Origin: Halorussus salinus
GTDB taxonomy: Archaea > Halobacteriota > Halobacteria > Halobacteriales > Haladaptataceae
DNA: 64,000 nucleotides
Assembly (NCBI RefSeq): GCF_004765815.2
Contig: NZ_ML974127.1
Location: forward strand, 1,156,927 to 1,220,926
Direction: 5' to 3'
A program made the translations under genes and the position numbers. Below, one piece after another: positions 7,738 through 16,895 of this stretch; the stretch's first letter is position 1, and every line of letters begins with the position of its first letter. Below the pieces are notes generated by a model. That model was not told the origin of the DNA, did not search any database, and was given only the letters and a program-made list of their open reading frames with translations.

Positions 7738-10700
7738 GCGACGAACGGGACGCCGGGGGCGACGCCTCCGACGAGGAGTCACGGCGGGACCACGCGGACC
7801 GGGGCCGGGACGGGAGCGACCGACACGCGCGAGAAGACGATTCGGGAGTCGAAGGTGCGGACGACACTACAGACAGAACTGTGGGCGGGCCGGACGCCGA
7901 CGGCGAACGCGACGCCGACGACTCCGACGCGGACGCCAACGGCGAGCGGGACGCCGACGAATCCAACGCGGACGCCGACGGCGATGCCGAGGAACCGGAC
8001 GAGGGCGCGGGGTCCGATGCGGGCGACTCGGACCGCGACGCGGGGACCGACGACGACTCGGCCGAGGAGACGGACGCGGCCGACGATGCGGCTTCGGCCG
8101 TCGAAATCGAGGAGGCGGAGACCGACGACTCACCGACCGCGCCCGACGACGAGGACGTGGCCGACGATGCGGATTCCGACGCGGAATCGGGCGGTGGCGA
8201 TGAGTCCGACCCCGACGACGAAAGTGCGGACTCCGACGACGAAGATTTACGACCCGAAGACGACACCGCCGCGGACGACGACGCAACCGACGACTTCGAA
8301 GACGGGAACGCCGAGGAGTCCGGAGACGACGAGGAGACGGACGACTCCGGAAGCGACGAGGACAGGGAAGACTCCGGAGACGACGAGAGTACAGAAGACT
8401 CAGAAGACGAGGAGAGCGCCGAGAACCCCGAAGACGACGAGTCCGAGGGACCGGGGGCACTCGAAATCAGCGACGAGAAACTCGCCAGCGCGGGGGTCAC
8501 GGTCGGCGAGTACGACTGGGACGAGTTCAAAGGCGAGTTCTTCTACGAGGACGGGAGTCCCCCGACCAACTGGCGCGGGAAGGCCCGACCGTTCGAACCG
8601 GAGGAGTTCCTCGGACACGACCCGGCCGAAACCGGCGAGCGCGTCGAGGAGGGCGCGGAGACCGCCGCGGGCCTGAGCGCGTACTTCGAGGAGTACCTCG
8701 ACCCCGAGCAGACGCCGGTCGCGCTCGGCGAGTACCTGTGGGAACACTTCCGCTACGAGTACTACTACGACGGCGAGGGGATGGCGCTCCCCCGCGACGA
8801 GGACGGCGAAGTCGTCCCCTTCGACCGGAGCGAGTGGCTCGGCCACGACGACTTCGGGGCCAGCGTCTTCGAGAGCGGGCTGGCGGTCACGGACCTGAGT
8901 TCGTCGTTCGAGGAGTGGCTCGACCCCGCGACGACGCCGGTCACGAAGGGCGAGTACTACTGGGAACACTTCAAGTACGAGTACTACTACACCGACACCG
9001 ACGTTACCGCACCCGAGCGACCGCGCGACGACGAGGGGGACATCGACCGCTTCGAGAAAGACGAGTGGCTCGGCTTCCCCGAGGAGGACATCGAGGAACT
9101 CCTCGCGGAGGGCGCACACGACGCCCGGAAGCTCCTGCAAATCGAGGACGAGCGCACCCTCGACGTGCCCGAGGAGTTGGACGAGGACGCCTTCTTCTCG
9201 ACGGTCGAGGGCCACACCACGCTGGTCAACCGCTACGACCTCGAAAAAGAGGTCGCGCTCCCGAAGAAACAGCACTTCCGGGAGCGGGACCGCTACTGGG
9301 TCAACAAACCCTACTCGTTCGTCGTCATCTTCCACTCGGCGAAGGAGAACGAGACCAAGTACTACCTCGTGGAACCGCACTGCACGCCCATCGAGGAGGA
9401 CCTCAAGGAGTTCCTGACGAAGAAGCTCCGGTCCTCGATAAAGTACTCCAGCGACGACGTGGTGGTCGAAGCCGAGGAGCAAGAGCGCGCCGAGGTCATC
9501 GAGCGCGAGACCCTGCAATTGCTGGCGCGCTACGACCTCTACGCCGAGAACGACGGCGAGCGCGCCGAGCAGTTGGCGGACCTCCTCGACCGCTACGACG
9601 AGACCCGAGACGCCGTGAGGGCCTACGTCGAACGCCTCCGCGAGGAGACCGACGAGGCCATCGAGCCGGTCCGGGAGTTCGTAGAGGAGCGCCGCGAGCG
9701 ACGCGCCGAGGCGGCCGACCGAGCGGACGACGGCGACGCGGAACTCGGAGACGCGGCGGACAGCGACCCGGAAGCGGTCGAGGGAGCCGAACCGGGGAGC
9801 GAGGACTCCTCGGCCGACGCCGATGCGGCGACCGACCCGGACGACGCGGCCGACGGCGAGGAGGTCGCCGCGGATGGCGGCGCGGTCGGCGACGACGCGA
9901 GCGCCGAGTCCGAAGTCGGGTCCGCCGAGTCCGAAGTCGAGTCCGCCGACGAACCGGACGCGCCCGCGCCGTGGCAACCCGACGAACCGGACCCCGCGAC
10001 CGAGGTCTCTGCGACGGCCGACGAGGGCGATTTACCCGCGACGACCGACGACGAGGACCGGACCGAACCGCGCGTCCGCCTCGACGAGTACCTCGACCTC
10101 GACTTCGAGGCCGAGGGCACCCTGCGCGAGCAGTTGCGGGCCGCGGTCGAGGCCAAAATCGAGGAGCTACGGCCCGACGACGACGGTGGTCTCGACGGCA
10201 TCATGGTCCGGCCCGAGCCGGTTCTCATCGAGGAGGACAGCGACGACCTCTCGGAGTATCAGGCCGAGAAGTTGCTCTACTACCTCCGGCGGGACTTCGT
10301 GGGCTACGAGCGCATCGACGGCATCAAGCACGACATCAACGTCGAAGACATCTCGTGTGACGGGTACAACGCGCCGGTCTTCGTCTACCACACCGACTAC
10401 GAGCAGGTCATCACGAACGTCTACCACGGCAAAGGGGAACTGGACGACTTCGTGGTCAAGATGGCCCAGCGGTCCGGAAAGGGCATCAGCAAGCGTCAAC
10501 CGCAGGTGGACGCCACCCTCCCGGACGGCTCGCGCGCACAGCTCACCCTCGGCCGCGAGGTCAGCGACCACGGGACCAACTACACCATCCGGCAGTTCAA
10601 GGACGTGCCGTTCACCCCGGTGGACCTCGTGAACTGGAACACCTTCTCGCTGGAGGAGATGGCGTTCATGTGGCTCGCCATCGAGAACCACAAGTCGCTC

Positions 10701-12173
10701 ATCTTCGCCGGGGGTACCGCCTCCGGGAAGACGACGAGCCTCAACGCGGTGTCGCTGTTCATCCCGAGCAACACGAAAATCGTCTCCATCGAGGACACCC
10801 GCGAGGTCGAACTGCCACAGCGCAACTGGATTGCATCCGTCACCCGACCGTCGTTCAGCGACGACGACAAGGGCGACGTGGACGAGTTCGACCTACTGGA
10901 GGCCGCGCTCCGTCAACGCCCCGACTACATCGTGATGGGCGAGATTCGGGGCGAGGAGGGCCGCACGCTCTTCCAAGTCATGTCCACGGGTCACACGACC
11001 TACACCACGTTCCACGCCGACACAGTGGGCGAGGTGCTGAAGCGGTTCACGACCGAACCCATCAACGTCAGCAAGACGCTGTTCACCGCGCTCGATTTGG
11101 TCTCCATCCAGACCCAGACGCGGGTACAGGGGAGCAAGGTCCGGCGGAACAAGTCGCTGACCGAAATCAACGAGTACAGCGCCGAGAACGACGAGATAAA
11201 CGTCCAAGACATCTTCCAGTGGCGCGCGGAGGACGACGAGTACATGCGCCTCTCGGGGTCGAACACGATGGACGAAATCATGTTCGACCGCGGATGGGAC
11301 CGCGACAGACTGGAGAAAGAGATTCTGAAACGCCGGGTCATCCTCGCGTACCTCATCAAGAACGGCCTGAACGAGTACACGCAGGTCGCGGCCACCGTTC
11401 AAGCGTTCATCAACGACCCCGACACCATCCTGACGCTGGTGGCCAACGAGAAGTTAGAGGAGAGCCTGCAGGACCTCCGGGAGATGGAGAGCGTCCAGAT
11501 AGACGTGGACCCCAAGAAAGAGGAGATGGTACCCCGGCCCGACCCGAGCGAGGACATCTACGAACTCGCCAAGGGCATCCTCGCGGAGGCCGAGGACCGC
11601 CTGCTGGACGACTACCGCGGGGCCGACGCCGACGTGGAGGGACTCGCGGTCGCGCTCGCGGAGTCGGCCGAACCGACCGACGCGCCCGCCGAAATCCGCC
11701 CCGATTCCGACGAGGGCGGCCCGCCCCGAGACGCCCCGCGAAGCGGCGATTCCACCGGCGAACCCGACACTCCCTTCGGCGGCGACCTGCTGGACTCGGA
11801 GCCGAGAGACGAGAGTCCGGTCGAGGACACCGAGTCGGTCGGCCCGGAAGACAGCGTCCGCAACGTCAACGACGCCGGAGAACTGGGCAACTTCCCCGAC
11901 GTGTACGACGAGACCGAAGACGGGAGTGGCGACGACTTCGGTGAGGGTAGCGACCTCGGAGACGGTAGCGACCCCGGTGACGAGTTCGGTTCCGGGGACG
12001 GATTCGGCTCCGGCGAGGGACTCGACCCCGAGGAGTTCGCCGACGAAATCGTCGGCGGCGGGGACCCGGACGGCGACGACGCCGGTGACGACACTGATTC
12101 GTTCGGCGACTTCGAGGCGGCCTTCGACGCCGACTCCGACCGCGACGACGCGACCGAGGAGGACCCGACATGA
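7734..12173 (+). CDS. archaeal type II/IV secretion (pilus assembly) ATPase, PilB/GspE-like, with long N-terminal extension
   Basis: Hexameric cytoplasmic ATPase that powers pilus assembly or secretion with the membrane platform encoded next. The core is in the C-terminal half: Walker A (GGTASGKTTS) near residues 992-1001, and an Asp/Glu box plus Walker B region (PDYIVMGEIRGEEGR) near 1064-1078, followed by the HTTYTTFHAD histidine box. At 1479 residues it is much longer than usual archaeal PilB/ArlI proteins (about 500-900). The extra length comes from an Asp/Glu/Ser-rich disordered N-terminus (1-245), three tandem ~74-residue repeats (253-475), a second acidic insert (about 660-780) and an acidic C-terminal tail (about 1290-1479). 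It overlaps the membrane-protein gene downstream by four bases (ATGA). Confidence 0.92.
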   Translation: MSDERDAGGDASDEESRRDHADRGRDGSDRHAREDDSGVEGADDTTDRTVGGPDADGERDADDSDADANGERDADESNADADGDAEEPDEGAGSDAGDSDRDAGTDDDSAEETDAADDAASAVEIEEAETDDSPTAPDDEDVADDADSDAESGGGDESDPDDESADSDDEDLRPEDDTAADDDATDDFEDGNAEESGDDEETDDSGSDEDREDSGDDESTEDSEDEESAENPEDDESEGPGALEISDEKLASAGVTVGEYDWDEFKGEFFYEDGSPPTNWRGKARPFEPEEFLGHDPAETGERVEEGAETAAGLSAYFEEYLDPEQTPVALGEYLWEHFRYEYYYDGEGMALPRDEDGEVVPFDRSEWLGHDDFGASVFESGLAVTDLSSSFEEWLDPATTPVTKGEYYWEHFKYEYYYTDTDVTAPERPRDDEGDIDRFEKDEWLGFPEEDIEELLAEGAHDARKLLQIEDERTLDVPEELDEDAFFSTVEGHTTLVNRYDLEKEVALPKKQHFRERDRYWVNKPYSFVVIFHSAKENETKYYLVEPHCTPIEEDLKEFLTKKLRSSIKYSSDDVVVEAEEQERAEVIERETLQLLARYDLYAENDGERAEQLADLLDRYDETRDAVRAYVERLREETDEAIEPVREFVEERRERRAEAADRADDGDAELGDAADSDPEAVEGAEPGSEDSSADADAATDPDDAADGEEVAADGGAVGDDASAESEVGSAESEVESADEPDAPAPWQPDEPDPATEVSATADEGDLPATTDDEDRTEPRVRLDEYLDLDFEAEGTLREQLRAAVEAKIEELRPDDDGGLDGIMVRPEPVLIEEDSDDLSEYQAEKLLYYLRRDFVGYERIDGIKHDINVEDISCDGYNAPVFVYHTDYEQVITNVYHGKGELDDFVVKMAQRSGKGISKRQPQVDATLPDGSRAQLTLGREVSDHGTNYTIRQFKDVPFTPVDLVNWNTFSLEEMAFMWLAIENHKSLIFAGGTASGKTTSLNAVSLFIPSNTKIVSIEDTREVELPQRNWIASVTRPSFSDDDKGDVDEFDLLEAALRQRPDYIVMGEIRGEEGRTLFQVMSTGHTTYTTFHADTVGEVLKRFTTEPINVSKTLFTALDLVSIQTQTRVQGSKVRRNKSLTEINEYSAENDEINVQDIFQWRAEDDEYMRLSGSNTMDEIMFDRGWDRDRLEKEILKRRVILAYLIKNGLNEYTQVAATVQAFINDPDTILTLVANEKLEESLQDLREMESVQIDVDPKKEEMVPRPDPSEDIYELAKGILAEAEDRLLDDYRGADADVEGLAVALAESAEPTDAPAEIRPDSDEGGPPRDAPRSGDSTGEPDTPFGGDLLDSEPRDESPVEDTESVGPEDSVRNVNDAGELGNFPDVYDETEDGSGDDFGEGSDLGDGSDPGDEFGSGDGFGSGEGLDPEEFADEIVGGGDPDGDDAGDDTDSFGDFEAAFDADSDRDDATEEDPT
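8490..9158 (+). repeat. three tandem ~74-residue protein repeats inside the secretion ATPase
   Basis: Units encoded at 8490-8711, 8712-8933 and 8934-9158. Each begins with (T)PV..GEY.W..F(K/R).E(Y/F)(Y/F)Y and continues to a (W/F)LG motif, and the first two end with F.E(Y/W)LDP. The second and third share GEY-WEHF-YEYYY almost unchanged; the first is more diverged (GEYDWDEFKGEFFY). The third loses the final F.E-LDP motif and runs into the next domain. This is a protein-level triplication; function unknown. Confidence 0.8.
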
Positions 12174-14191
12174 GCCACGGGACCTCCGGTCCCGAGCGGT
12201 CGGCCGACTCGCTGGCGGACACGTTCTACCCCCTGTTCGAGTACCTCTTCGACGACGAGGGCGACTTCGTGGCCGACGTGGAGCGGAAGCTCGCCGAGGC
12301 CCGAATGCCCGATACCGTGGAACTGTACCTCTCGCGGGGACTCGCGGTCGGCGTCCTCTCGGGGGCGCTCCTCTGGTTGCTCGGGACGTTCGTCGGCTAC
12401 GTCCTCTTTATGACGGGCGTCGTCGAAGTGGGGGTCCTCATCGGCGTGCCGGTGCCCAACGAGTTCGTCGCGTGGATAATCCGGACGTTCAAGATTCCCT
12501 CGCTGGTCGTCGCCAGCGGACTCGTCTTCGGCGCGATAGGCTTCGCCATCGGCTTCGGAATCGTCGTCGGCATCCCCTACATGCGGGCCAGCGAGCGCGA
12601 ACGCGAGATAAACATGCTCCTGCCCGACGCCATCTCGTTTATGTACGCCCTCTCCATCGGCGGGCTGAACCAACTCGAAATCCTCGAAGCGATGGCGAAG
12701 GCCGACGACACCTACGGCGAGGTCGCCCGAGAGTTCCAGTCCATCGTCCAAGAGACCGAGTACTTCGACACCGACTACCGGACCGCCATCCAGAAACGGG
12801 CCTTGGAGACTCCGAGCGACGAACTCGCCCAGTTTCTGACCGACATGCTCTCCATCGTCAACTCCGGGGGCGACATGAGCGACTTCTTGGACGACAAGAA
12901 GGACAAGCACATGCGGACCGCCAAGCAGGAACAGGAGATGACCCTCGAAACGCTGGAACTGTTCGGCGAGATGTACATGACCCTCTCGCTGTTCCCCCTG
13001 CTTCTCATCATCATCCTCGTCATCATGTCGATGCTCGGGCAGGCCCAAGAGTCGATGCTCTACGCGACGGTCTACGGGCTGATTCCCCTGACGGGCGTCG
13101 GGTTCCTCGTGTTGGTCTCGACGGTCAAGCAGGACGACCCCGGCGACGGCTTCCTCAGTCCCTCGGACGGCGGTGACCGACTCGAAGCCGCGACCGGCGC
13201 GGGCCTGCTCCACCTCGGACTGATAGAGCGGTACGTCGGCGAGTTCTCGGTCTTCGACCGCATCAAGAGCCGCGAGGGCACCTACGAGACGGTCGAACTC
13301 CTCAAACAACCACACATTTTCTTCCGAGAACATCCCCTGTTCATCCTCGGGTTGACGGTCCCCGCGTCGCTCGTGCTGGTCGGCAACGCGGTCTGGTCCG
13401 GCGCGGCACCCCGGACGTTTCAGGAGATGGTCGCCCGGCCCATCTGGGGCACGTTCATCTACGTCTACGTCCCGGTGTACGTCAACTTCCTCCCGCTGGC
13501 CGTCTTCCACACGTGGAACGTCAGGTCCCGACAGGCCGTAATCAGCAAGCTCTCGGACAACCTCCGGAAGCTCTCGTCGGCCAACGACACCGGCCTCACC
13601 CTGCTGGAATCCATCCGAACCGTCGCCGACACCTCGACCGGAAAGCTCGCCGACGAGTTCGACGTGATTCACGCCAAGGTCGAGTACGGCATGAGTTTGA
13701 GAGCCGCGCTCATCGAGTTCAACAACCGGTATCACATCCCGCGGCTCGCTCGGACCGTGAAGCTGGTCTCGAAGGCACAGGAAGCGTCCAGCCAGATTAC
13801 GGCCGTCCTCTCGACCGCCGCGCAGGCCAGCGAGAATCAGGACGACATCGCCCGCGAGCGCAAGTCCCGCTCGCGGATGCAGGTCGTCATCATCATCATG
13901 ACCTACCTCACCCTGCTGGCGGTGATGGCCATCCTGAAGGTGAAGTTCCTCGACGTGATGGCCGGACTCGCCAGTCAGGCCTCCTCGGGCGGGAGCGGTG
14001 CTGGCTCGTCGCAGTTCGGCGGCGGCATCGACACCAACCTCCTGTCGATGCTGTTCTTCCACGCCGTGACCCTGCAAGCGATTCTGTCGGGGTTCATCGC
14101 GGGCTACATCCGGGACGCCTCGCTCATGTCCGGCGTGAAGTTCGCGGTCGTCCTGCCGACCGTCGCGCTGATAACCTTCGCGTTCATCTGA
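12170..14191 (+). CDS. type II secretion system F-domain membrane platform protein (PilC/TadC-like)
   Basis: 673 residues; the membrane platform partner of the ATPase upstream, on which pilin subunits are added. It contains two GspF/T2SSF-type helical domains, each followed by membrane helices: a first helix pair at about 45-75 and 95-140, the first F-domain around 150-260 (for example NMLLPDAISFMYALSIGG), helices at about 265-320, further helices near 385-450, the second F-domain around 460-570 and a final three helices to residue 673. This duplicated layout matches archaeal PilC/ArlJ proteins. It overlaps the ATPase gene as ATGA and is two bases from the first pilin-like gene. Confidence 0.9.
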   Translation: MSHGTSGPERSADSLADTFYPLFEYLFDDEGDFVADVERKLAEARMPDTVELYLSRGLAVGVLSGALLWLLGTFVGYVLFMTGVVEVGVLIGVPVPNEFVAWIIRTFKIPSLVVASGLVFGAIGFAIGFGIVVGIPYMRASEREREINMLLPDAISFMYALSIGGLNQLEILEAMAKADDTYGEVAREFQSIVQETEYFDTDYRTAIQKRALETPSDELAQFLTDMLSIVNSGGDMSDFLDDKKDKHMRTAKQEQEMTLETLELFGEMYMTLSLFPLLLIIILVIMSMLGQAQESMLYATVYGLIPLTGVGFLVLVSTVKQDDPGDGFLSPSDGGDRLEAATGAGLLHLGLIERYVGEFSVFDRIKSREGTYETVELLKQPHIFFREHPLFILGLTVPASLVLVGNAVWSGAAPRTFQEMVARPIWGTFIYVYVPVYVNFLPLAVFHTWNVRSRQAVISKLSDNLRKLSSANDTGLTLLESIRTVADTSTGKLADEFDVIHAKVEYGMSLRAALIEFNNRYHIPRLARTVKLVSKAQEASSQITAVLSTAAQASENQDDIARERKSRSRMQVVIIIMTYLTLLAVMAILKVKFLDVMAGLASQASSGGSGAGSSQFGGGIDTNLLSMLFFHAVTLQAILSGFIAGYIRDASLMSGVKFAVVLPTVALITFAFI

Positions 14192-14193
14192 CC

Positions 14194-14757
14194 ATGCTCC
14201 GAGAAATCTCCGCTCCGGAAGACGGCCGACCGCCCGACGAGGGCGACCCCCGACCGGCCGACCGCAGGCACTCCTCGCGGGCACAGACCAGCATCGACTT
14301 CGTGGTCGGGATGAGCGTCTTCCTGCTGACCGTCGCGTTCGTCGTCGCGTTCCTGCCGGGCGTCTTCGAGCCGTTCACCGCGACCGGGTCGGGCGACGTG
14401 CTGGCGGCCGACCGGACTGCGGGCCTGCTGGCCGAGCAGGTGCTGGCCGACCCGGCGAGTCCCGGCGTGTTCGACCCGGCGTGTACCGCCGAGTTCTTCG
14501 ACGCCGCGGGCGATGGCGCGGCCGGAGTCGCGGGGTGTCAGTACACCACCGACGCCGCCAATTTGGACGCCGCACTCGGACTCGGCCCGGCGACGGCGGT
14601 CAACGTCACGATAGAGAACGACGGGGGCGTCCGGTCCCGAGGAGGCGTCGCACTCGCGGCGGGACCGGCCCCGCCGGAGTCCGAGAGCGTGGTCGTCGCC
14701 CGCCGAGTCGTCCTGCTGGGCGGCGACGACGTGGACCTCTACGTGAGGGTGTGGTAG
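14194..14757 (+). CDS. pilin-like membrane protein of the secretion locus (1)
   Basis: 187 residues from ATG 14194, two bases after the platform gene. After a polar stretch it shows RAQTSIDFVVGMSVFLLTV, a type-IV-pilin-like arrangement in which a short basic/polar motif precedes one hydrophobic helix (about 32-55). The remaining ~130 residues form an outside domain with two cysteines (DPACTAEFF, VAGCQYTTD) that could form a disulfide. Probably a minor pilin or pseudopilin of this system. Whether it is cut by the prepilin peptidase PibD is not clear, since the usual cleavage motif is not obvious. Confidence 0.8.
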   Translation: MLREISAPEDGRPPDEGDPRPADRRHSSRAQTSIDFVVGMSVFLLTVAFVVAFLPGVFEPFTATGSGDVLAADRTAGLLAEQVLADPASPGVFDPACTAEFFDAAGDGAAGVAGCQYTTDAANLDAALGLGPATAVNVTIENDGGVRSRGGVALAAGPAPPESESVVVARRVVLLGGDDVDLYVRVW

Positions 14758-14758
14758 C

Positions 14759-15406
14759 GTGTCGGGCGACGCTCCTCGCGACCGGTCTGGCTCTCGGGGC
14801 CGCGAGCGAGCACGCTCTCGCGGCCGCGGGCAAGTCCACACCCTCGAAGCGTTCACGGCCGCGCTACTGGTCGTCTCGGGCGTGCTGTTCGCGCTACAGG
14901 CGACCGCGGTCACGCCGCTGACCGCCAGCACGTCGAACCAACACATCGAGAATCAGCACCGGACCGCGGCCGCCGACGTGCTGTCGGCCGCGGCCGAGAA
15001 CGGGACGCTCCGACCCGCGGTGACGTTCTGGAACCCGGCCGAGTCGGCGTTCGTCGGGGCTGGCGGCCGAGGGTTCTACGCCAACGGCGGGCCGCCCAAC
15101 GCCTTCGGGGCCGCGCTGAACGACACGTTCGGCGACCTCTCGACCGGCGGGCGGCGCATCGCGTACAACGTCGAAGTCACGTACCGGACGGCGGACAACG
15201 GAACGCGAAAGCAGACGATGGTCTACATGGGGTCGCCCAGCGACAACGCGGCGACTGCGACCCGAACCGTCGCCCTCGCCGACGACGCGTCGCTCTCGGG
15301 CGCGAGCGGCACCGTCTCGTCGGCGAGCTTCTACGCGCCCGACGCCGCGCCCAACGCGAGTTTCTACAACGTCATGGAGGTGCGCATCGTCGTATGGCAG
15401 ATGTGA
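14759..15406 (+). CDS. pilin-like membrane protein of the secretion locus (2)
   Basis: 215 residues starting at GTG 14759, immediately after the stop of the previous gene. An arginine-rich N-terminus leads into GQVHTLEAFTAALLVVSGVL, a single hydrophobic helix preceded by a G-Q motif, then an extracellular domain of about 160 residues with several N-glycosylation sequons (NGT, NDT, NAS). It overlaps the next gene by 13 bases. A minor pilin-like role is inferred from position and topology; no enzyme motif is seen. Confidence 0.8.
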   Translation: MSGDAPRDRSGSRGRERARSRGRGQVHTLEAFTAALLVVSGVLFALQATAVTPLTASTSNQHIENQHRTAAADVLSAAAENGTLRPAVTFWNPAESAFVGAGGRGFYANGGPPNAFGAALNDTFGDLSTGGRRIAYNVEVTYRTADNGTRKQTMVYMGSPSDNAATATRTVALADDASLSGASGTVSSASFYAPDAAPNASFYNVMEVRIVVWQM

Positions 15407-16413
15407 GGCATCGAAACGGCAGTCGGTCCGGCGGCGGGGACCGCGGCGGGACCGCCGACCGCTCGGGCGACCGCGGCCAACTCATCCTCGTGACCGGTCT
15501 CGCGGTCGCGGTGACGCTGGTCGCGCTGGTCCTGCTGTTGAACACGGTCATCTACACGCAGAACCTCGCCACCCGAGGAGCCGAAATCGAAGACGACGCC
15601 GCGGTCTCGTTCCGACAGGAGGCCGTCGCGGGCGTCGGCGAGGTCGTGGACGCCGAGAACCGTGCCGAGTACACCACCCGAGCCGAAGTCGAGGAGAACG
15701 TCACCGCGGGGGTCGCGCGCTACGACAGGCTGGCGTCGAGCTACCACGCCAGTCGCGGGACCATCGCGCAGGTCGATACCGAGACGCTGGCGCTGACCGA
15801 GGGGCGACTCCTCCGACAGACGAACTCCTCGCGGAACTTCACGAGCGCGAGCGCGGCGAGCGGTTGGACGCTCGTCGAGGACGCCGGAGCGGGCGGGACG
15901 GCGGGCGTACGCGGGTTCACGCTGACGGTGAACCGCGACGACCTGAGCGACGCGAAGACCGGGGCGTTCGCGGTCCGCGTCGAGGAGGGCGGCGACCAGT
16001 GGCTGGCCCGCGTCTACGACGACGGCGGGGCCATCACCGTCGCGGTAAAGAACGCCAGCGAGACGACCGCCGACCCGGTCTGCTCGGTGACGGCGGCCTC
16101 GGCGACCGTGGACCTCACCTCGGGGACGGTCGGGGGAACGCGGTGTCCGGCCCTCGACTGGGCGAAGGGGGTCGCCGCGCCCTACGACGTGCGCTTCGAT
16201 AACGCGGACGACGCGACCGGGACCTACGAGGTCACGGTGGACACGTCGGCGGCCGCGACGGCGGTTCAGACCGGGAACTTCGCCGGACCGGGAGCTTCGT
16301 CGTCGCCGCGGTGGGCACCCGCGGTGTACGCCGCCGCGTTCGAGATTCACTTCGAGACGCCGAACGTCGCGTTCCACACGACCGTCCGGGCCGCACCGGG
16401 TGAGCCGCGATGA
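15394..16413 (+). CDS. pilin-like membrane protein of the secretion locus (3)
   Basis: 339 residues. The N-terminus has SGDRGQLILVTGLAVAVTLV, again a G-Q motif in front of one hydrophobic helix (about 29-50), followed by a large extracellular domain of about 285 residues. The domain has sequons (NVT, NSS, NAS) and a cysteine pair (PVCSVTAA and TRCPALDW). The start overlaps the previous gene and the stop overlaps the next start, so translation is coupled throughout. Probably a structural or minor subunit of the same surface filament. Confidence 0.8.
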   Translation: MADVRHRNGSRSGGGDRGGTADRSGDRGQLILVTGLAVAVTLVALVLLLNTVIYTQNLATRGAEIEDDAAVSFRQEAVAGVGEVVDAENRAEYTTRAEVEENVTAGVARYDRLASSYHASRGTIAQVDTETLALTEGRLLRQTNSSRNFTSASAASGWTLVEDAGAGGTAGVRGFTLTVNRDDLSDAKTGAFAVRVEEGGDQWLARVYDDGGAITVAVKNASETTADPVCSVTAASATVDLTSGTVGGTRCPALDWAKGVAAPYDVRFDNADDATGTYEVTVDTSAAATAVQTGNFAGPGASSSPRWAPAVYAAAFEIHFETPNVAFHTTVRAAPGEPR

Positions 16414-16895
16414 CGCCCCGAGAGTCGGGCGCGCGGCGGTTCGGCGACGACACCCGGAGCGTCTCGATTACGGTCAACTACGCGCTCAACCTCGTCGTGG
16501 CGACGCTGCTCGTCGGTGGGGTGTTGACCGCGACGGGCGGGATGGTCCAAGACCGACGGGAGTCTGCGGTCCGGACCGAACTCTCGGTCGTCGGCGAGCG
16601 CGTCGCCGCGGACCTGATGGCCGCCGACAGGCTGGCCGAGGTCGGCACCGCCGGACCGGGCACCGACCCGACGGTCTCGCTGTCGGTGACGCTCCCCGAG
16701 CGCGTCGGCGGGACGCGCTACGACGTGTCGATTCGGACCTCGCCCGCCGTGATTGTCCTCCAGTCCGACACGCCCGAGGTGACGGTCCGGGTCGGGTTCC
16801 ACCACGACACGCCGGTCGAGGAGACCACGGTCCGCGGCGGGGACCTCCGAATCGAGTTGGCGGGCGACGGCGACGTGGAGGTGGTCCCGGCGTGA
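16410..16895 (+). CDS. pilin-like membrane protein of the secretion locus (4)
   Basis: 161 residues with RSVSITVNYALNLVVATLLV near residues 19-38, one hydrophobic helix close to the N-terminus, and an extracellular domain of about 110 residues. Start overlaps the previous stop as ATGA and its stop overlaps the GTG of the next gene as GTGA. It lacks the G-Q motif of its neighbours but has the same topology. Function inferred from context only. Confidence 0.75.
   Translation: MTPRESGARRFGDDTRSVSITVNYALNLVVATLLVGGVLTATGGMVQDRRESAVRTELSVVGERVAADLMAADRLAEVGTAGPGTDPTVSLSVTLPERVGGTRYDVSIRTSPAVIVLQSDTPEVTVRVGFHHDTPVEETTVRGGDLRIELAGDGDVEVVPA

Noticed and set aside
8400-9977. Long minus-strand frame opposite the secretion ATPase (525 codons)
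   Set aside because: Antisense shadow typical of GC-rich codon bias; low-complexity Val/Leu/Gly translation, no promoter and no domain.
11612-14284. Very long minus-strand frame opposite the PilC-like gene (890 codons)
   Set aside because: Translation is His/Arg/Glu-rich without hydrophobic or catalytic pattern; it mirrors the real plus-strand genes.
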